The position numbers and the translations under genes were made by a program. A stretch of 64,000 nucleotides of DNA, taken from contig CAZDFD010000008.1 in the NCBI GenBank assembly GCA_964504655.1, positions 20,659 to 84,658 on the forward strand. The letters are read 5' to 3'. This stretch comes from JANXAZ01 sp964504655 (GTDB taxonomy: Bacteria; Pseudomonadota; Alphaproteobacteria; Geminicoccales; Geminicoccaceae). Under the pieces are notes generated by a model that did not search any database, was not told where the DNA came from, and saw nothing but the letters and a program-made list of their open reading frames with translations. Below are positions 33,169 to 42,077 of the stretch, piece by piece. Position 1 is the first letter of the stretch. Each line of letters starts with the position of its first letter.

Positions 33169-34395
33169 ATGTTCGGCTCGGATCCGAGCGCGCGGGCGGC
33201 CCTGGTCGGCGGGGCGCTGGCTCTCCTGGCCGCGGGCGGGCCGCTCGCCGCGGCCGAATGGCGGCTCGGCGGCCGGGTCGGCCTCGAGCTGCGCGTGTTC
33301 CCCGAGGACGCGGCCTTCGCCGGCCAGCGCGACACGACGGTCTCGCCCTCGGTCTTCGCCGAGCCCGAGCTCGCGGCGATTGCCGAGGACGGCCGGAGCC
33401 GTTTCGTGCTCGTGCCGTTCGCCCGCTTCGACCGCGACGACCAGCACCGCACCCACGTCGATCTGCGCGAGGCCAAGCTCCTGCAGATCGGCGAGGGCTG
33501 GGACCTCGTGACCGGCTTCGACCGGGTGTTCTGGGGCGTGACCGAGTCGCGCCATCTGGTCGACATCGTCAACCAGATCGACCAGGTCGAGGACATCGAC
33601 AGCGAGGATCGGCTCGGCCAGCCGATGCTCAACCTCAACCTGCTGCGCCCGTTCGGCACGTTCCGGCTGTTCGCGCTGCCCTGGTTCCGCGAGCGCACCT
33701 TCCCCGACGACCAGGCGCGGCTGCGCGGGCCGCTGCCGGTGCGCGGCGAGGATGCCGAGTATTCGAGCGGAAGCGAGCAGCGGCGGGTCGACTTCGCCGC
33801 CCGCTACAGCCACACGCTGGGCGGGCTCGATCTGGGGCTGTCCTACTTCCACGGGATGAGCCGCGAGCCCCGCTTCCTGCAGCGGCTCGACGGCGGCCAG
33901 CCGGTGCTGGTGCCGTTCTACGAGGTGATCGACCAGGCGAGCCTCGATGCCCAGTTCACGACGGGCCCCTGGGCCTGGAAGCTCGAGAGCCTGGTGCGCA
34001 GCGGCCAGGGCCGGCGCTTCGCAGCCGCCGTGGGTGGCTTCGAGTACACGCTCTACGACGTGCTCGACAGCGGCCTCGATCTCGGGCTCCTGGCCGAGTA
34101 CAGCTGGGACGGGCGCGACGAGGACGAGGCGCCGCCGGTGGCGCTCGAGGACGACGTCTTCCTCGGGCTGCGCGTCGGCTTCAACGACCGCCACGACAGC
34201 ATGCTCCTGGCGGGCGCCACGATCGACCGCGACACGCGCTCGACCTACGCCCAGCTCGAATACTCGACCCGGCTCACCGACCAGCTCAGGCTCGAGGTCG
34301 AGGCGCGGCTGTTCTTGAACGTGAGCCCGGACGATTCGCTGCGCGCGGTCGAGCAGGACGGCTTCGTCACCACCCGGCTCAGCTGGTACTTCTGA
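33169..34395 (+). CDS. Outer-membrane beta-barrel protein of the PKS locus
   Basis: 408 residues, ATG after GGGGGAGGGG. A signal peptide ends at LAAA. The rest is made of alternating amphipathic strands (FRLFALPWFRERTF, VDFAARYSHTLGGLDLGLSYF, LEYSTRLTDQLRLEVEARLF) and ends VTTRLSWYF, the terminal aromatic expected of a BAM-inserted barrel. The conserved-looking segment GFDRVFWGVTESRHLVDIVN is probably a plug or periplasmic loop. It does not match a family I can name with certainty; DUF1302-type barrels found next to RND/LolA-like genes are the closest idea. It may be the outer-membrane exit or receptor for the lipid. Confidence 0.75.
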   Translation: MFGSDPSARAALVGGALALLAAGGPLAAAEWRLGGRVGLELRVFPEDAAFAGQRDTTVSPSVFAEPELAAIAEDGRSRFVLVPFARFDRDDQHRTHVDLREAKLLQIGEGWDLVTGFDRVFWGVTESRHLVDIVNQIDQVEDIDSEDRLGQPMLNLNLLRPFGTFRLFALPWFRERTFPDDQARLRGPLPVRGEDAEYSSGSEQRRVDFAARYSHTLGGLDLGLSYFHGMSREPRFLQRLDGGQPVLVPFYEVIDQASLDAQFTTGPWAWKLESLVRSGQGRRFAAAVGGFEYTLYDVLDSGLDLGLLAEYSWDGRDEDEAPPVALEDDVFLGLRVGFNDRHDSMLLAGATIDRDTRSTYAQLEYSTRLTDQLRLEVEARLFLNVSPDDSLRAVEQDGFVTTRLSWYF

Positions 34396-35221
34396 GCGGC
34401 GAACCGGTCGGCAGCCGCCAGGCCCGGGGCGTCCGCGGCCCCGGCCAGCGGCCGAGGCGGCCGGCCTCGGCGAGCAGCGGGCGGAGATGGCCGGCGAGGA
34501 GTTCGGCCCAGGCGAGCGCCCCGGGCTCGTCCGCGATCTGGTCCTGGCGCAGCTCGAGCATGAGGTGCGGCAGGCGGGTGCGCTGGGCGTGGAACTCGAC
34601 CGTGTAGCCGAAGGCGTCCTTGCCCGAATAGGGCTCGTTGTCGCCGACCACGAGGTCGCCCCGGGCGCGGAGGGCTTCGAGCATCGGCCGGGCGAGCCGG
34701 TCGTCGCCGCGCCAGAGCACGCCCACCTGCCAGGGCCGCTCGGGCCCGCCGCGAAGGCGCGGGGTGAAGCTGTGCAGGGAGAGCAGGACGGGGACGATCC
34801 CGGCGCGCCGGCAAAGCGCCAGCCGGCGCGCGATCGCCCGGTGCCAGGGCAGGAAGAAGCGGCGCACGCGATCGGCCCGGGCCCCGGAATCGAGGCCCCG
34901 ATTGGCGGGCACGGGCGTGCCGTCGCTGGTCTCGGGGATCGAGGAGGGCTCGCCCGGTCGGCGGTTCGGGTCGATCACGAGGCGCGAGCAGTGGTTCAGG
35001 AGTGCCGGCGCGTCGAGGAGGGCCGCGAGCCGGCGGGCGAGGGGCTCGATCCCGATGTCGAAGGCGATGTGGCGGGCGCGCTCCGCGGCCGGCAGGCCGA
35101 GCGCGCCGAGCTCCGCGGGCACGGCGTTGCCGGCGTGGTCGGCGAGGAGCAGGAGGTCGGGCCGGCCGGACGGCCGGACGAGCTCGACGAACGGCGCGAG
35201 CCGGATCGGATCGCAGGTCAC
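34379..35221 (-). CDS. N-formylglutamate amidohydrolase family protein
   Basis: 280 residues, convergent with and overlapping the barrel gene by 17 bases. Family landmarks are LLLADHAGNAVPAELGALGL, AFDIGIEPLARRL, LIDPNRRPGEPSSIPE-type basic loop, LLSLHSFTPRLRG, and NEPYSGKDAFGYTVEFHA. The fold is a zinc-dependent amidohydrolase related to N-formylglutamate deformylase (histidine degradation), but no hut genes are nearby. The GTG at 35221 was chosen because it gives the usual length; it has no clear ribosome site, so the true start may differ. Confidence 0.75.
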   Translation of the reverse strand: MTCDPIRLAPFVELVRPSGRPDLLLLADHAGNAVPAELGALGLPAAERARHIAFDIGIEPLARRLAALLDAPALLNHCSRLVIDPNRRPGEPSSIPETSDGTPVPANRGLDSGARADRVRRFFLPWHRAIARRLALCRRAGIVPVLLSLHSFTPRLRGGPERPWQVGVLWRGDDRLARPMLEALRARGDLVVGDNEPYSGKDAFGYTVEFHAQRTRLPHLMLELRQDQIADEPGALAWAELLAGHLRPLLAEAGRLGRWPGPRTPRAWRLPTGSPLRSTS

Positions 35222-35419
35222 GGCGCGCAGTTCTGAGCGCGTCGCCCGCCGGCGGGAAGCCGCGCTGCAGCCGTCGCGCACCGCCGTGTGGCGAGCGTGG
35301 CCCGCGGGCAACGACCGCGCGGCGCGCGGCCGTTCTCGCGGAAGCGTCACGCGACCGCCGCCGTGCCGTCGCGGCCCGTGCGATCGGCGGAGCGCGCGCG
35401 CCCTGCGACGGAACCGACC

Positions 35420-36030
35420 ATGCCGCCCACCACCCGCATCGCCCTCGTGGCCGACATCCACCACGGGCCCGATCTGCCGACCAAGCGCGGCTCGGCGGCC
35501 CTGCCGCTGCTCGAACGCTTCCGGGCCTTCGTCGGGGAGACCGCACCCGACCTCGTCCTCGAGCTCGGTGATCGGATCTCCGACGAGGCGCCGGATGTGG
35601 ATCGGCGGCGGATGGCCGAGGTGGCGGATGCCTTGCGGGCGCTGCCGGTGGCGGTTGCGAGCGTGTGCGGCAACCACGACCTCGTGCACCTGCCGGCCGA
35701 GGAGAACGGTGCGCTCCTCGGCCAGCCGATGCGCCACCGGACGGTCGAGCTCGAGGGCCTGCTCCTGGTCCTCTGGCAGGCCGAGGCGCGGCTCCACCCG
35801 GAGCGGGGCTTCGGTTTGGCCGAGGGCGACCTCGGCTGGCTCGAGGCGACGCTCGAAGCGGCCGACCGGCCGGTCCTGCTCGCGAGCCACGTCCCGCTCT
35901 CGGGCCAGGCGCAGACCGGGAACCATTATTTCGAGAACCAGCCGCAGCTCGCGGGCTACCCCGAGCAGCCGGCGATCCGTCGGGTCCTCGACGGCTGTGC
36001 GGTGCCGATCCTGGCGATCGCCGGGCACGT
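35420..36030 (+). CDS. Metallophosphoesterase, 3' end lost in gap
   Basis: At least 203 residues before the N run. Calcineurin-like motifs appear in order: ALVADIHHG, LELGDRISDE, VCGNHDLVH, LLASHVPLSG and the start of the final GH motif (LAIAGH) exactly where the gap begins, so only the C-terminal tail is missing. Dinuclear-metal phosphoesterase or phosphodiesterase; substrate unknown. It precedes a transport operon of aminoethylphosphonate type, which makes a role in phosphorus scavenging plausible. Confidence 0.85.
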
Positions 36031-36130
36031 NNNNNNNNNNNNNNNNNNNNNNNNNNNNNNNNNNNNNNNNNNNNNNNNNNNNNNNNNNNNNNNNNNNNNN
36101 NNNNNNNNNNNNNNNNNNNNNNNNNNNNNN
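36031..36130. other. Assembly gap (100 N)
   Basis: One hundred N, a usual scaffold placeholder. It removes the end of the metallophosphoesterase and whatever lies before the binding-protein gene, which starts 13 bases after the gap with its ribosome site intact. Confidence 0.99.
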
Positions 36131-36143
36131 GGGGGAGGGTTCG

Positions 36144-37094
36144 ATGCGTCTCGCCAGCTCGCTCGGCGCGCTGCTCGCGTGCCTGGCCGTCGCCGCGTCG
36201 GCCGACGCGCGTCAAGTGATGATCTACGACGCGTCGGATACGGTGAGCGCCCCCCTGATCGCGGCCTTCCGCGAGAAACATCCCGACATCGAGGTCCGCT
36301 TCGTCTCGGGCTCGACCGGGCCGATCACCGAGCGGGCGATCGCCGAACGGCGCAACCCGCAGGCCGACCTCGTCTATCTCGTCAACCATTTCGCGCTCGA
36401 GCAGTTGAAGGCCGCGGGCGTGTTCGAGCCCTATCGGCCGCGGGGGGTCGAGCGGATCCCGGCGGCGTTCCGCGATCCCGACGATTTCTACGTCAAGTAT
36501 TTCGCGACCACGATGTGCATGCTGGTCAACACCAAGCGGCTCGGCGAGAAAGGCCTGCCCAGGCCGGTCGCCTGGGAGGACCTGATCCGGCCGGTCTATC
36601 GCGGCGAGGTGTCGCTGCCCTCGCCGCTCCGGTCGGGGACCGGGGTGGGCATCGTCGCCACCTTCGTCGACGCGTTCGGCTGGAACTTCGTCGAGAACCT
36701 GCACGAGAACGTGCGGCAATATTCCGATGGCGGCTCGGGCGGTGCCCGGCTCGCGGCCGCGGGCGAGGTCGCCGTCGGGCTGACCTTCGACACCACCTGC
36801 CACGAGTTCAAGGCCCAGGGTCACCCCGTCGAGATCCTCTTCGGCCGCATCACCCCGAACGTGACGGAAGGGGGCGGGCTCGTGGCGGGCGCCAAGAACC
36901 CGGCCGAAGCGAAGCTGTTCCTCGATTTCATGGTGAGCGAGGACGCCGCCAAGGTGCTGCACCGGCACGTCGGCGCGACCGCGATCCCGGGCTACGGCCT
37001 GGTCGACCTGCGCGAGGTGACGCTCTGGCAGTTCCGTCGGCCGGTCGATCTCGACGGGCTGCGGCGCAGCTTCGCGGAGCGGTTCCAGCGCTGA
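36144..37094 (+). CDS. ABC transporter substrate-binding protein (FbpA/aminoethylphosphonate type)
   Basis: 316 residues, ATG after GGGGGAGGG. A signal peptide (LGALLACLAVAASADA) is followed by a two-lobed binding protein of the iron(III)/thiamine/2-aminoethylphosphonate class: VMIYDASDTVSAPLI, FVSGSTGPITERAIAER, ADLVYLVNHFALEQL, GTGVGIVATFVDAFGWNFV. The iron-binding Tyr pair typical of FbpA is not obvious. With the downstream class III aminotransferase and upstream phosphoesterase, aminoethylphosphonate or a related organophosphorus compound is the best ligand guess; spermidine or thiamine are alternatives. Confidence 0.8.
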   Translation: MRLASSLGALLACLAVAASADARQVMIYDASDTVSAPLIAAFREKHPDIEVRFVSGSTGPITERAIAERRNPQADLVYLVNHFALEQLKAAGVFEPYRPRGVERIPAAFRDPDDFYVKYFATTMCMLVNTKRLGEKGLPRPVAWEDLIRPVYRGEVSLPSPLRSGTGVGIVATFVDAFGWNFVENLHENVRQYSDGGSGGARLAAAGEVAVGLTFDTTCHEFKAQGHPVEILFGRITPNVTEGGGLVAGAKNPAEAKLFLDFMVSEDAAKVLHRHVGATAIPGYGLVDLREVTLWQFRRPVDLDGLRRSFAERFQR

Positions 37095-37097
37095 GCG

Positions 37098-38144
37098 GTG
37101 GCGCTCCCTCGGTCGATCGAACGGCTCCGCTTCGAGGGCGTCGCCAAGGCGTTCGGCGCGGTGCGCGCGGTGGACGATGTCACGCTGGCGGTGGGCGAGG
37201 GCGAGTTCCTGGCGATCCTGGGCGCCTCCGGCTGCGGCAAGACGACCCTCCTCCGCATCGCGGCAGGGTTCACCGCGCCGGACCGGGGTCGCGTCGTCCT
37301 CGACGGCGAGGACGTCACCGAGCGCGCGCCGAGTGGCCGCGGGATGGGGTTCGTGTTCCAGTCCTACGCCCTGTTCCCGACCAAGACGGTGGCCCAGAAC
37401 ATCGGCTTCGCGCTCGCCGTGGCCGGAGCCCGGCGGCAGCGGATCGAGGCGCGGGTGCGCGAGGTCGCGGCGCTGGTCTCCCTCGACGCGCTGCTCGACC
37501 GCTACCCGCACGAATTGTCGGGCGGTCAGCAGCAGCGGGTGGCGCTCGCCCGGGCGATCGCCGCCGAGCCGCGGGTCCTGCTGCTCGACGAGCCGCTCGC
37601 CGCGCTCGACAGCCGCATCCGCCTGCGCCTGCGGGACGAGGTCCGGGCGCTCGCCGAGCGGCTCCGGATCACCGCCCTCTACGTCACGCACGACCAGGAG
37701 GAAGCGCTCGCGATCGCCGACCGGGTCGTGGTGATGCGCGAGGGGCGGATCGAGCAGGAAGGCACGCCGGCCGACATCTACTTCCGGCCGAGGACCCGCT
37801 TCGTCGCGGAGTTCGTGGGCATCGGCACGCTCCTCGAGGGGCGGATCGAGCAGGGTCGGCCGCTCGCCGAGGGGATCGTTTGGCCCGTGGGCGAGCGGAT
37901 GCTCGAGGACGGTCCGTGCCTGCTCGTGGTGCGGCCCGAAGACCTCGGCCCGGCGATCGGCGAGCCGGCGCTTCTGGGGGTCGTCGAGCGCGCCCGCTTC
38001 CTGGGCGCGATCCTGCGCATCACCCTGCGCCTGCCCTCGGGGCGGCACCTTCTGGTCGATCTGCCGGGTCGCTCTGGCACGCTCCGCGTGGGCGAGCGCC
38101 TGGCCGTGGCGCCCACGGCCGCACCCGCGATCCTCCGGCCATGA
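37098..38144 (+). CDS. ABC transporter ATP-binding protein (PotA/FbpC/PhnT type)
   Basis: 348 residues, GTG start three bases after the binding-protein stop. Walker A GASGCGKTT, Q-loop FVFQSYALFPTKTV, signature LSGGQQQR, Walker B LLLDEPLAALD and switch His YVTHDQEEAL are all intact. The C-terminal third is a TOBE-like regulatory domain (LLVVRPEDLGPAI). It powers the neighbouring permease and overlaps it by four bases (ATGA). Confidence 0.93.
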   Translation: MALPRSIERLRFEGVAKAFGAVRAVDDVTLAVGEGEFLAILGASGCGKTTLLRIAAGFTAPDRGRVVLDGEDVTERAPSGRGMGFVFQSYALFPTKTVAQNIGFALAVAGARRQRIEARVREVAALVSLDALLDRYPHELSGGQQQRVALARAIAAEPRVLLLDEPLAALDSRIRLRLRDEVRALAERLRITALYVTHDQEEALAIADRVVVMREGRIEQEGTPADIYFRPRTRFVAEFVGIGTLLEGRIEQGRPLAEGIVWPVGERMLEDGPCLLVVRPEDLGPAIGEPALLGVVERARFLGAILRITLRLPSGRHLLVDLPGRSGTLRVGERLAVAPTAAPAILRP

Positions 38145-40216
38145 TCCGGGGCGTCCGCCTCGCCCGGGTCGTGTTCGTCTGGCTCGGCGCCCTGCCGGTG
38201 ATCGTCTTCATCGGCTGGCCGATCGGGGCGGTCCTGGTCCGGGGTTTCGTGGTCAGCGGCCCGATGCCGGAGTGGCGGCTGAAAGAAGTGACCGTTGCGG
38301 CGCTGGACCTCTTGGAGGAGGAGCGGCGCGCGGCGGCGCTCGCACGCTGGTCGACCCCGCGCGACGACCGCGAGCGGGCCGAGGCCCTGGCCGCGGCGTT
38401 CCGGCTCGCCGGCCGCGCACCACCCTGGGACACGGCCGCGATGTTCCAGGCCCAGATCGCCGCGGCGAACGCCGCCCTCGCGGCGCTTCCCGAGGCGGAC
38501 CGTGCGGCGGTCGAGGCCGAACTCCCGATCGCCACGGTCATGCTGCACCGGCGCGTGGCGCTCGCCTTCGCGGTGCGCGACCGCCTGGCTGCGGCCGAGT
38601 TCGACGCCCTGCGCACGGCTGCCGAGACGCGGATCGGCCTCGACCACTATCTCGCGGCCTTCGAGGATTCCCATCTGCGTCGGGCCGCCCTCAACAGCCT
38701 GGGCCTCGCGACGCTCGCCGCCTGCACGACCACCCCGCTCGCCTTCGCCCTCGCCGTCGCGGTCAACCGCCGGGCCGTCCGCCGGCCGGCGCTGGTCCGC
38801 ACGCTCGTGCTCCTGCCGCTCGTGGCCCCGCCGGTCCTGGTCGCGACCGCGATCGTCATGCTGGCCGGCCGCCGCGGCCTCCTGACCGATGCGCTCCTGG
38901 AGCGTGGCCTGGGCCTGATCGACGCCGATCTGGTCAACATCTACGGCCTGGCCGGGGTCGTCCTCGCCCAGATCCTCTCCTTCGTGCCGCCGGCCTTCAT
39001 CGTCCTCGACAACACGCTGCGGCGCGCCGACGGTCGGCTCGAGGAGGCGGCGGCCGGCCTCGGCGCGTCACCCGCCCGGGTCTTCCGCGAGGTGACGCTC
39101 GCCCTGGCCTGGCCGGGGTTCAAACGGGCGCTCGTGCTGGTGTTCGTCTCGAGCCTGACCGATTTCGGCAACCCGTTGCTGCTGGCCGGCCGCGAGCTCC
39201 CCGTCCTGGCGGCGGTGGTCTACGACGAGATGACCGCGTTCCAGAACGCCGAGCTCGCCTCGGCCTTGGCCGTGCTCCTCCTGGTCCCGGGTCTTCTCCT
39301 GCATCTCGGCCTCGAGCGGATCGGCGGGCGGCGGCGGTTCGACACCACGCCCGGCCCGCCGCCCGAGGCCCCGTTGCCGCGGTCCTGGCGGCGAGGCCTG
39401 GCCGCCCTCGCGGCCCTGGTCGGGAGCGCGGTCGCGGCGATCTACGGCACGATCGTCCTGGGCTCGCTGACCCGGGTCTGGGGTGCCGACTGGTCGTTGA
39501 CGCTGGTCCACTTCACCCCGGCGGGGCTGGGCGGGGCGATCGCCGGGCCGGGGGCGGCCCCGATCGAGCAGGGGCTCGACCTCGTCCCGCAGAGCCTGCT
39601 CGCCGCCGGCACGGCAGCGCCCATGGGCGGGCTCGCCGGCCTCTGGCTGGCCTTCCTGGTCGAGCGCCTGCGGCCGCCCGGGCGGGAGGCGCTCGCCTTC
39701 CTCGTGCTGCTGCCGGCGATCCTGCCCGGCCTGATCTTCGGGATCGGCTACATCCTGGCCTTCAACCTGCCGTTCGGCATCGCCGCCTTCTCGCTCACCG
39801 GCACGCTCGCGATCCTCGTGCTCAACATCGCCTTCGGCAACCTGTTCGTCGGGTTCCTCGCGGCCAGGGCCACCCTGGCCCGGATCGACCCGGCGATCGA
39901 GGAGGCGGCCGAGATCGCCGGGGCGGGCGTGCTGCGCCGCCTGGGCTCGGTGGTGATGCCGATGCTCCGCCCGGCCCTCCTGCTCGGCACGCTCTACGTG
40001 TTCGTCGACGGCATGACCACGCTCTCTTCGGTGATCTTCCTCGTGAGCGGCACGCACAAGCTCGCCTCGGTCGCCATCTTCAACGACGCGAACGGCGGCG
40101 ATTACGGCCGGGCGTGCGCGACGAGCGTGGCCATCCTGGCTTGTGCGGGCGCCGCGATGCTCGGCATCTGGCTGCTCGAGCGGCGCGATCGGGTCCGTCT
40201 CGGAGGCATCCGGTGA
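38141..40216 (+). CDS. Fused double ABC permease with large periplasmic insertion
   Basis: 691 residues. Two permease units are fused in one chain, each with an EAA-type loop (EEAAAGLGASPARVFREVTL and EEAAEIAGAGVLRRLGSVVM), as in FbpB/ThiP/PhnU-type importers. About 12-13 membrane segments. After the first (residues 8-33) comes a hydrophilic, Ala/Glu/Arg-rich stretch of about 145 residues before the core resumes at LNSLGLATLAACTTTPLAF. Such a periplasmic insertion is unusual in this family and might contact the binding protein, as the MalF P2 loop does. Coupled by ATGA to the ATPase and by GTGA to the aminotransferase. Confidence 0.87.
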   Translation: MIRGVRLARVVFVWLGALPVIVFIGWPIGAVLVRGFVVSGPMPEWRLKEVTVAALDLLEEERRAAALARWSTPRDDRERAEALAAAFRLAGRAPPWDTAAMFQAQIAAANAALAALPEADRAAVEAELPIATVMLHRRVALAFAVRDRLAAAEFDALRTAAETRIGLDHYLAAFEDSHLRRAALNSLGLATLAACTTTPLAFALAVAVNRRAVRRPALVRTLVLLPLVAPPVLVATAIVMLAGRRGLLTDALLERGLGLIDADLVNIYGLAGVVLAQILSFVPPAFIVLDNTLRRADGRLEEAAAGLGASPARVFREVTLALAWPGFKRALVLVFVSSLTDFGNPLLLAGRELPVLAAVVYDEMTAFQNAELASALAVLLLVPGLLLHLGLERIGGRRRFDTTPGPPPEAPLPRSWRRGLAALAALVGSAVAAIYGTIVLGSLTRVWGADWSLTLVHFTPAGLGGAIAGPGAAPIEQGLDLVPQSLLAAGTAAPMGGLAGLWLAFLVERLRPPGREALAFLVLLPAILPGLIFGIGYILAFNLPFGIAAFSLTGTLAILVLNIAFGNLFVGFLAARATLARIDPAIEEAAEIAGAGVLRRLGSVVMPMLRPALLLGTLYVFVDGMTTLSSVIFLVSGTHKLASVAIFNDANGGDYGRACATSVAILACAGAAMLGIWLLERRDRVRLGGIR

Positions 40217-41430
40217 GCAGGGCGGCGCAGCTTCTCGGGCGGGACGCCCGGGCGTTCTTCCACCAGGAAGGGTCGACGCCCGGGGTGGGTGCTCTGCGCG
40301 CTGCGCGCGGTGCCTGGATCGAGACGGTGGACGGCGAGCGGCTGCTCGATTTCCACGGCAACACGGTCCACCATCTGGGCCACGGCCATCCCCGGCTGAT
40401 CGCGGCGCTCCGGGCGCAGCTCGACGCGCTGCCGTTCTGTCCCCGGCGCTACACCAACGAGGTGGCGGTCGCCTTGGCCGAGGCGCTCCTCGCCCGCTGG
40501 CCGGGCCGCCCCGGCCGGGTGCTGTTCGCACCCGGCGGCTCGGAGGCCGTGGAGATCGCGCTCAAGCTCGCCCGGGTCGCGACCGGCCGCCACGCGACCG
40601 TCTCGCTCGAGGGCAGCTACCACGGCGACGGGTTCGGGCCGCTCGGGCTCGCGAGCGCGCATCCCGACCCGCGGCTCGGGCCGCTCCTGCCCGACCGCCA
40701 CCACGTGACGCCCTACTGGATCGACGCCGATCGGATGCTCGACGAGCTCCGCGCCTGGCTCGACGGCGGCACGATCGCCGCGGTCGTGGCCGAGCCGATG
40801 CGCTCCCACGGCCACGTACCACCTTCGGGCCTCTGGCCCGAGGTGCGCCGGCTCTGCGAGTGGGCCGGTGCCAAGCTGATCTTCGACGAGATCCCCTCCG
40901 GGCTCGGCAAGACCGGCCGGTTCTTCTGCTTCGAGCATTTCGGGGCCGCCCCCGACGCCGTGGTCCTGGGCAAGGCCCTGGGCGGTGGCGTCGTGCCGCT
41001 CGCGGCCGTGGTGGCGGATGCGGCCATGAACCCGGCCCCCGAGCTGGCGCTCGGTCACTACACCCACGAGAAGAACCCGCTCCTCTGCCGGGCCGGCCTC
41101 GCGACGCTCGGGATCCTCGAGGAGGAGGGGCTCGTCGCGCGGGCCGCGGCGATCGGCGAGGTCCTGGCCGATCGGGTGGCTGCCTGCACCGGGATCCGAC
41201 CCCGCGGGCTCGGCCTCCTGCGCGCGCTCCCCCTGCCGCCCCCCTGGGCCGGTCGGGCGGAGGCCTTCGTCGCGGTGCTGCGCGGAGAGGGCCTCTCGAC
41301 CACCGCCAAGGGCGCGGATGCCTGCGGTCTCTCGCCGCCGCTCGTCGTCGGCCAGGCGGAGATCGACCTCGCGGCGGAGGCGCTGCGGCGAACGCTGCAA
41401 TGCGGGAACGTCGCGGCGGGTGCGCCGTGA
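40213..41430 (+). CDS. Class III PLP aminotransferase/lyase of the phosphonate-type operon
   Basis: 405 residues, GTG overlapping the permease stop. Fold-type I motifs are FAPGGSEAVEIALKLARVAT, LIFDEIPSGLGKTG and VVLGKALGGGVVPLAAVV with the Schiff-base Lys. Enzymes of this family in aminoethylphosphonate operons include (R)-1-hydroxy-2-aminoethylphosphonate ammonia-lyase (PbfA) and transaminases. Tight coupling to an importer argues that it acts on the imported amine. PhnW/PhnX homologues are not in the window, so the phosphonate link stays an inference. Confidence 0.8.
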   Translation: MSRAAQLLGRDARAFFHQEGSTPGVGALRAARGAWIETVDGERLLDFHGNTVHHLGHGHPRLIAALRAQLDALPFCPRRYTNEVAVALAEALLARWPGRPGRVLFAPGGSEAVEIALKLARVATGRHATVSLEGSYHGDGFGPLGLASAHPDPRLGPLLPDRHHVTPYWIDADRMLDELRAWLDGGTIAAVVAEPMRSHGHVPPSGLWPEVRRLCEWAGAKLIFDEIPSGLGKTGRFFCFEHFGAAPDAVVLGKALGGGVVPLAAVVADAAMNPAPELALGHYTHEKNPLLCRAGLATLGILEEEGLVARAAAIGEVLADRVAACTGIRPRGLGLLRALPLPPPWAGRAEAFVAVLRGEGLSTTAKGADACGLSPPLVVGQAEIDLAAEALRRTLQCGNVAAGAP

Positions 41431-41453
41431 TCGCCGCCGAGGCGTCGGCCGGC

Positions 41454-41481
41454 TTGAAGGATCGCGCATCCTGCTTATTGT
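41454..41481 (+). promoter_or_regulatory. Possible promoter before the L,D-transpeptidase/Lpp group
   Basis: TTGAAG (41454-41459), a 16-base spacer and TATTGT (41476-41481), in a locally A+T-richer stretch 45 bases before the first L,D-transpeptidase start. Each hexamer matches four of six consensus bases. Confidence 0.4.
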
Positions 41482-41526
41482 TCGGGGCGTTCCGGACCTG
41501 CCCGTGTCGAACCCTCCGTAGCGCCC

Positions 41527-42039
41527 ATGCCGACCCGCCGGATGGTCTTGCCGTCGCTCGCCTGTGGCCTGCTCCTGCCGCGCGTCGTGCATGGCCAGTC
41601 GGTCGTGGGCCTGCTCGCCGACCGGGTCGAGGTGAGGAAGCGCGAGCGGGTCATGGAGCTGTGGAACGGCGAGCTGCTGTTGCACCGGTTCCGGGTGGCG
41701 CTCGGCCGCCGGCCCGAGGGCCACAAGGTCAAGGAGGGCGACGGCCGGACCCCGGAGGGCCGCTACGAGCTCACGGAGTTCCTGCCCAAGAGCTACTTCC
41801 ACCGGGCGATCCGGATCTCCTACCCGAACGAGGAGGACCGGAGGCGGGCGCGGGCGCTCGGCGTGCGGCCGGGCGGCGACATCCTGATCCACGGGCTCGA
41901 TCCGGCGATCGCGCGGCGGTTCCGCGACGATCATTGGTTGTTCAACTGGACGCGGGGCTGTATCGCGGTGACCGACGGGGAGATGGACACCATCTGGGCG
42001 AGCGTCGCGCCGGGCACCCCCATCGACATCCGGCCCTGA
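41527..42039 (+). CDS. L,D-transpeptidase (YkuD domain), short form
   Basis: 170 residues with a signal peptide (MVLPSLACGLLLPRVVHGQ). The YkuD catalytic region is IHGLDP (His122) and NWTRGCIAVTDGEMD with nucleophile Cys145. Such enzymes form 3-3 crosslinks in peptidoglycan or attach lipoproteins to meso-diaminopimelate in the periplasm. It is the first of three genes: this one, an Lpp-like lipoprotein and a second L,D-transpeptidase. Confidence 0.9.
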   Translation: MPTRRMVLPSLACGLLLPRVVHGQSVVGLLADRVEVRKRERVMELWNGELLLHRFRVALGRRPEGHKVKEGDGRTPEGRYELTEFLPKSYFHRAIRISYPNEEDRRRARALGVRPGGDILIHGLDPAIARRFRDDHWLFNWTRGCIAVTDGEMDTIWASVAPGTPIDIRP

Positions 42040-42077
42040 CCGCCCGGCCGGATCGGCAGCAGCGAGGAGGAGAAGCG

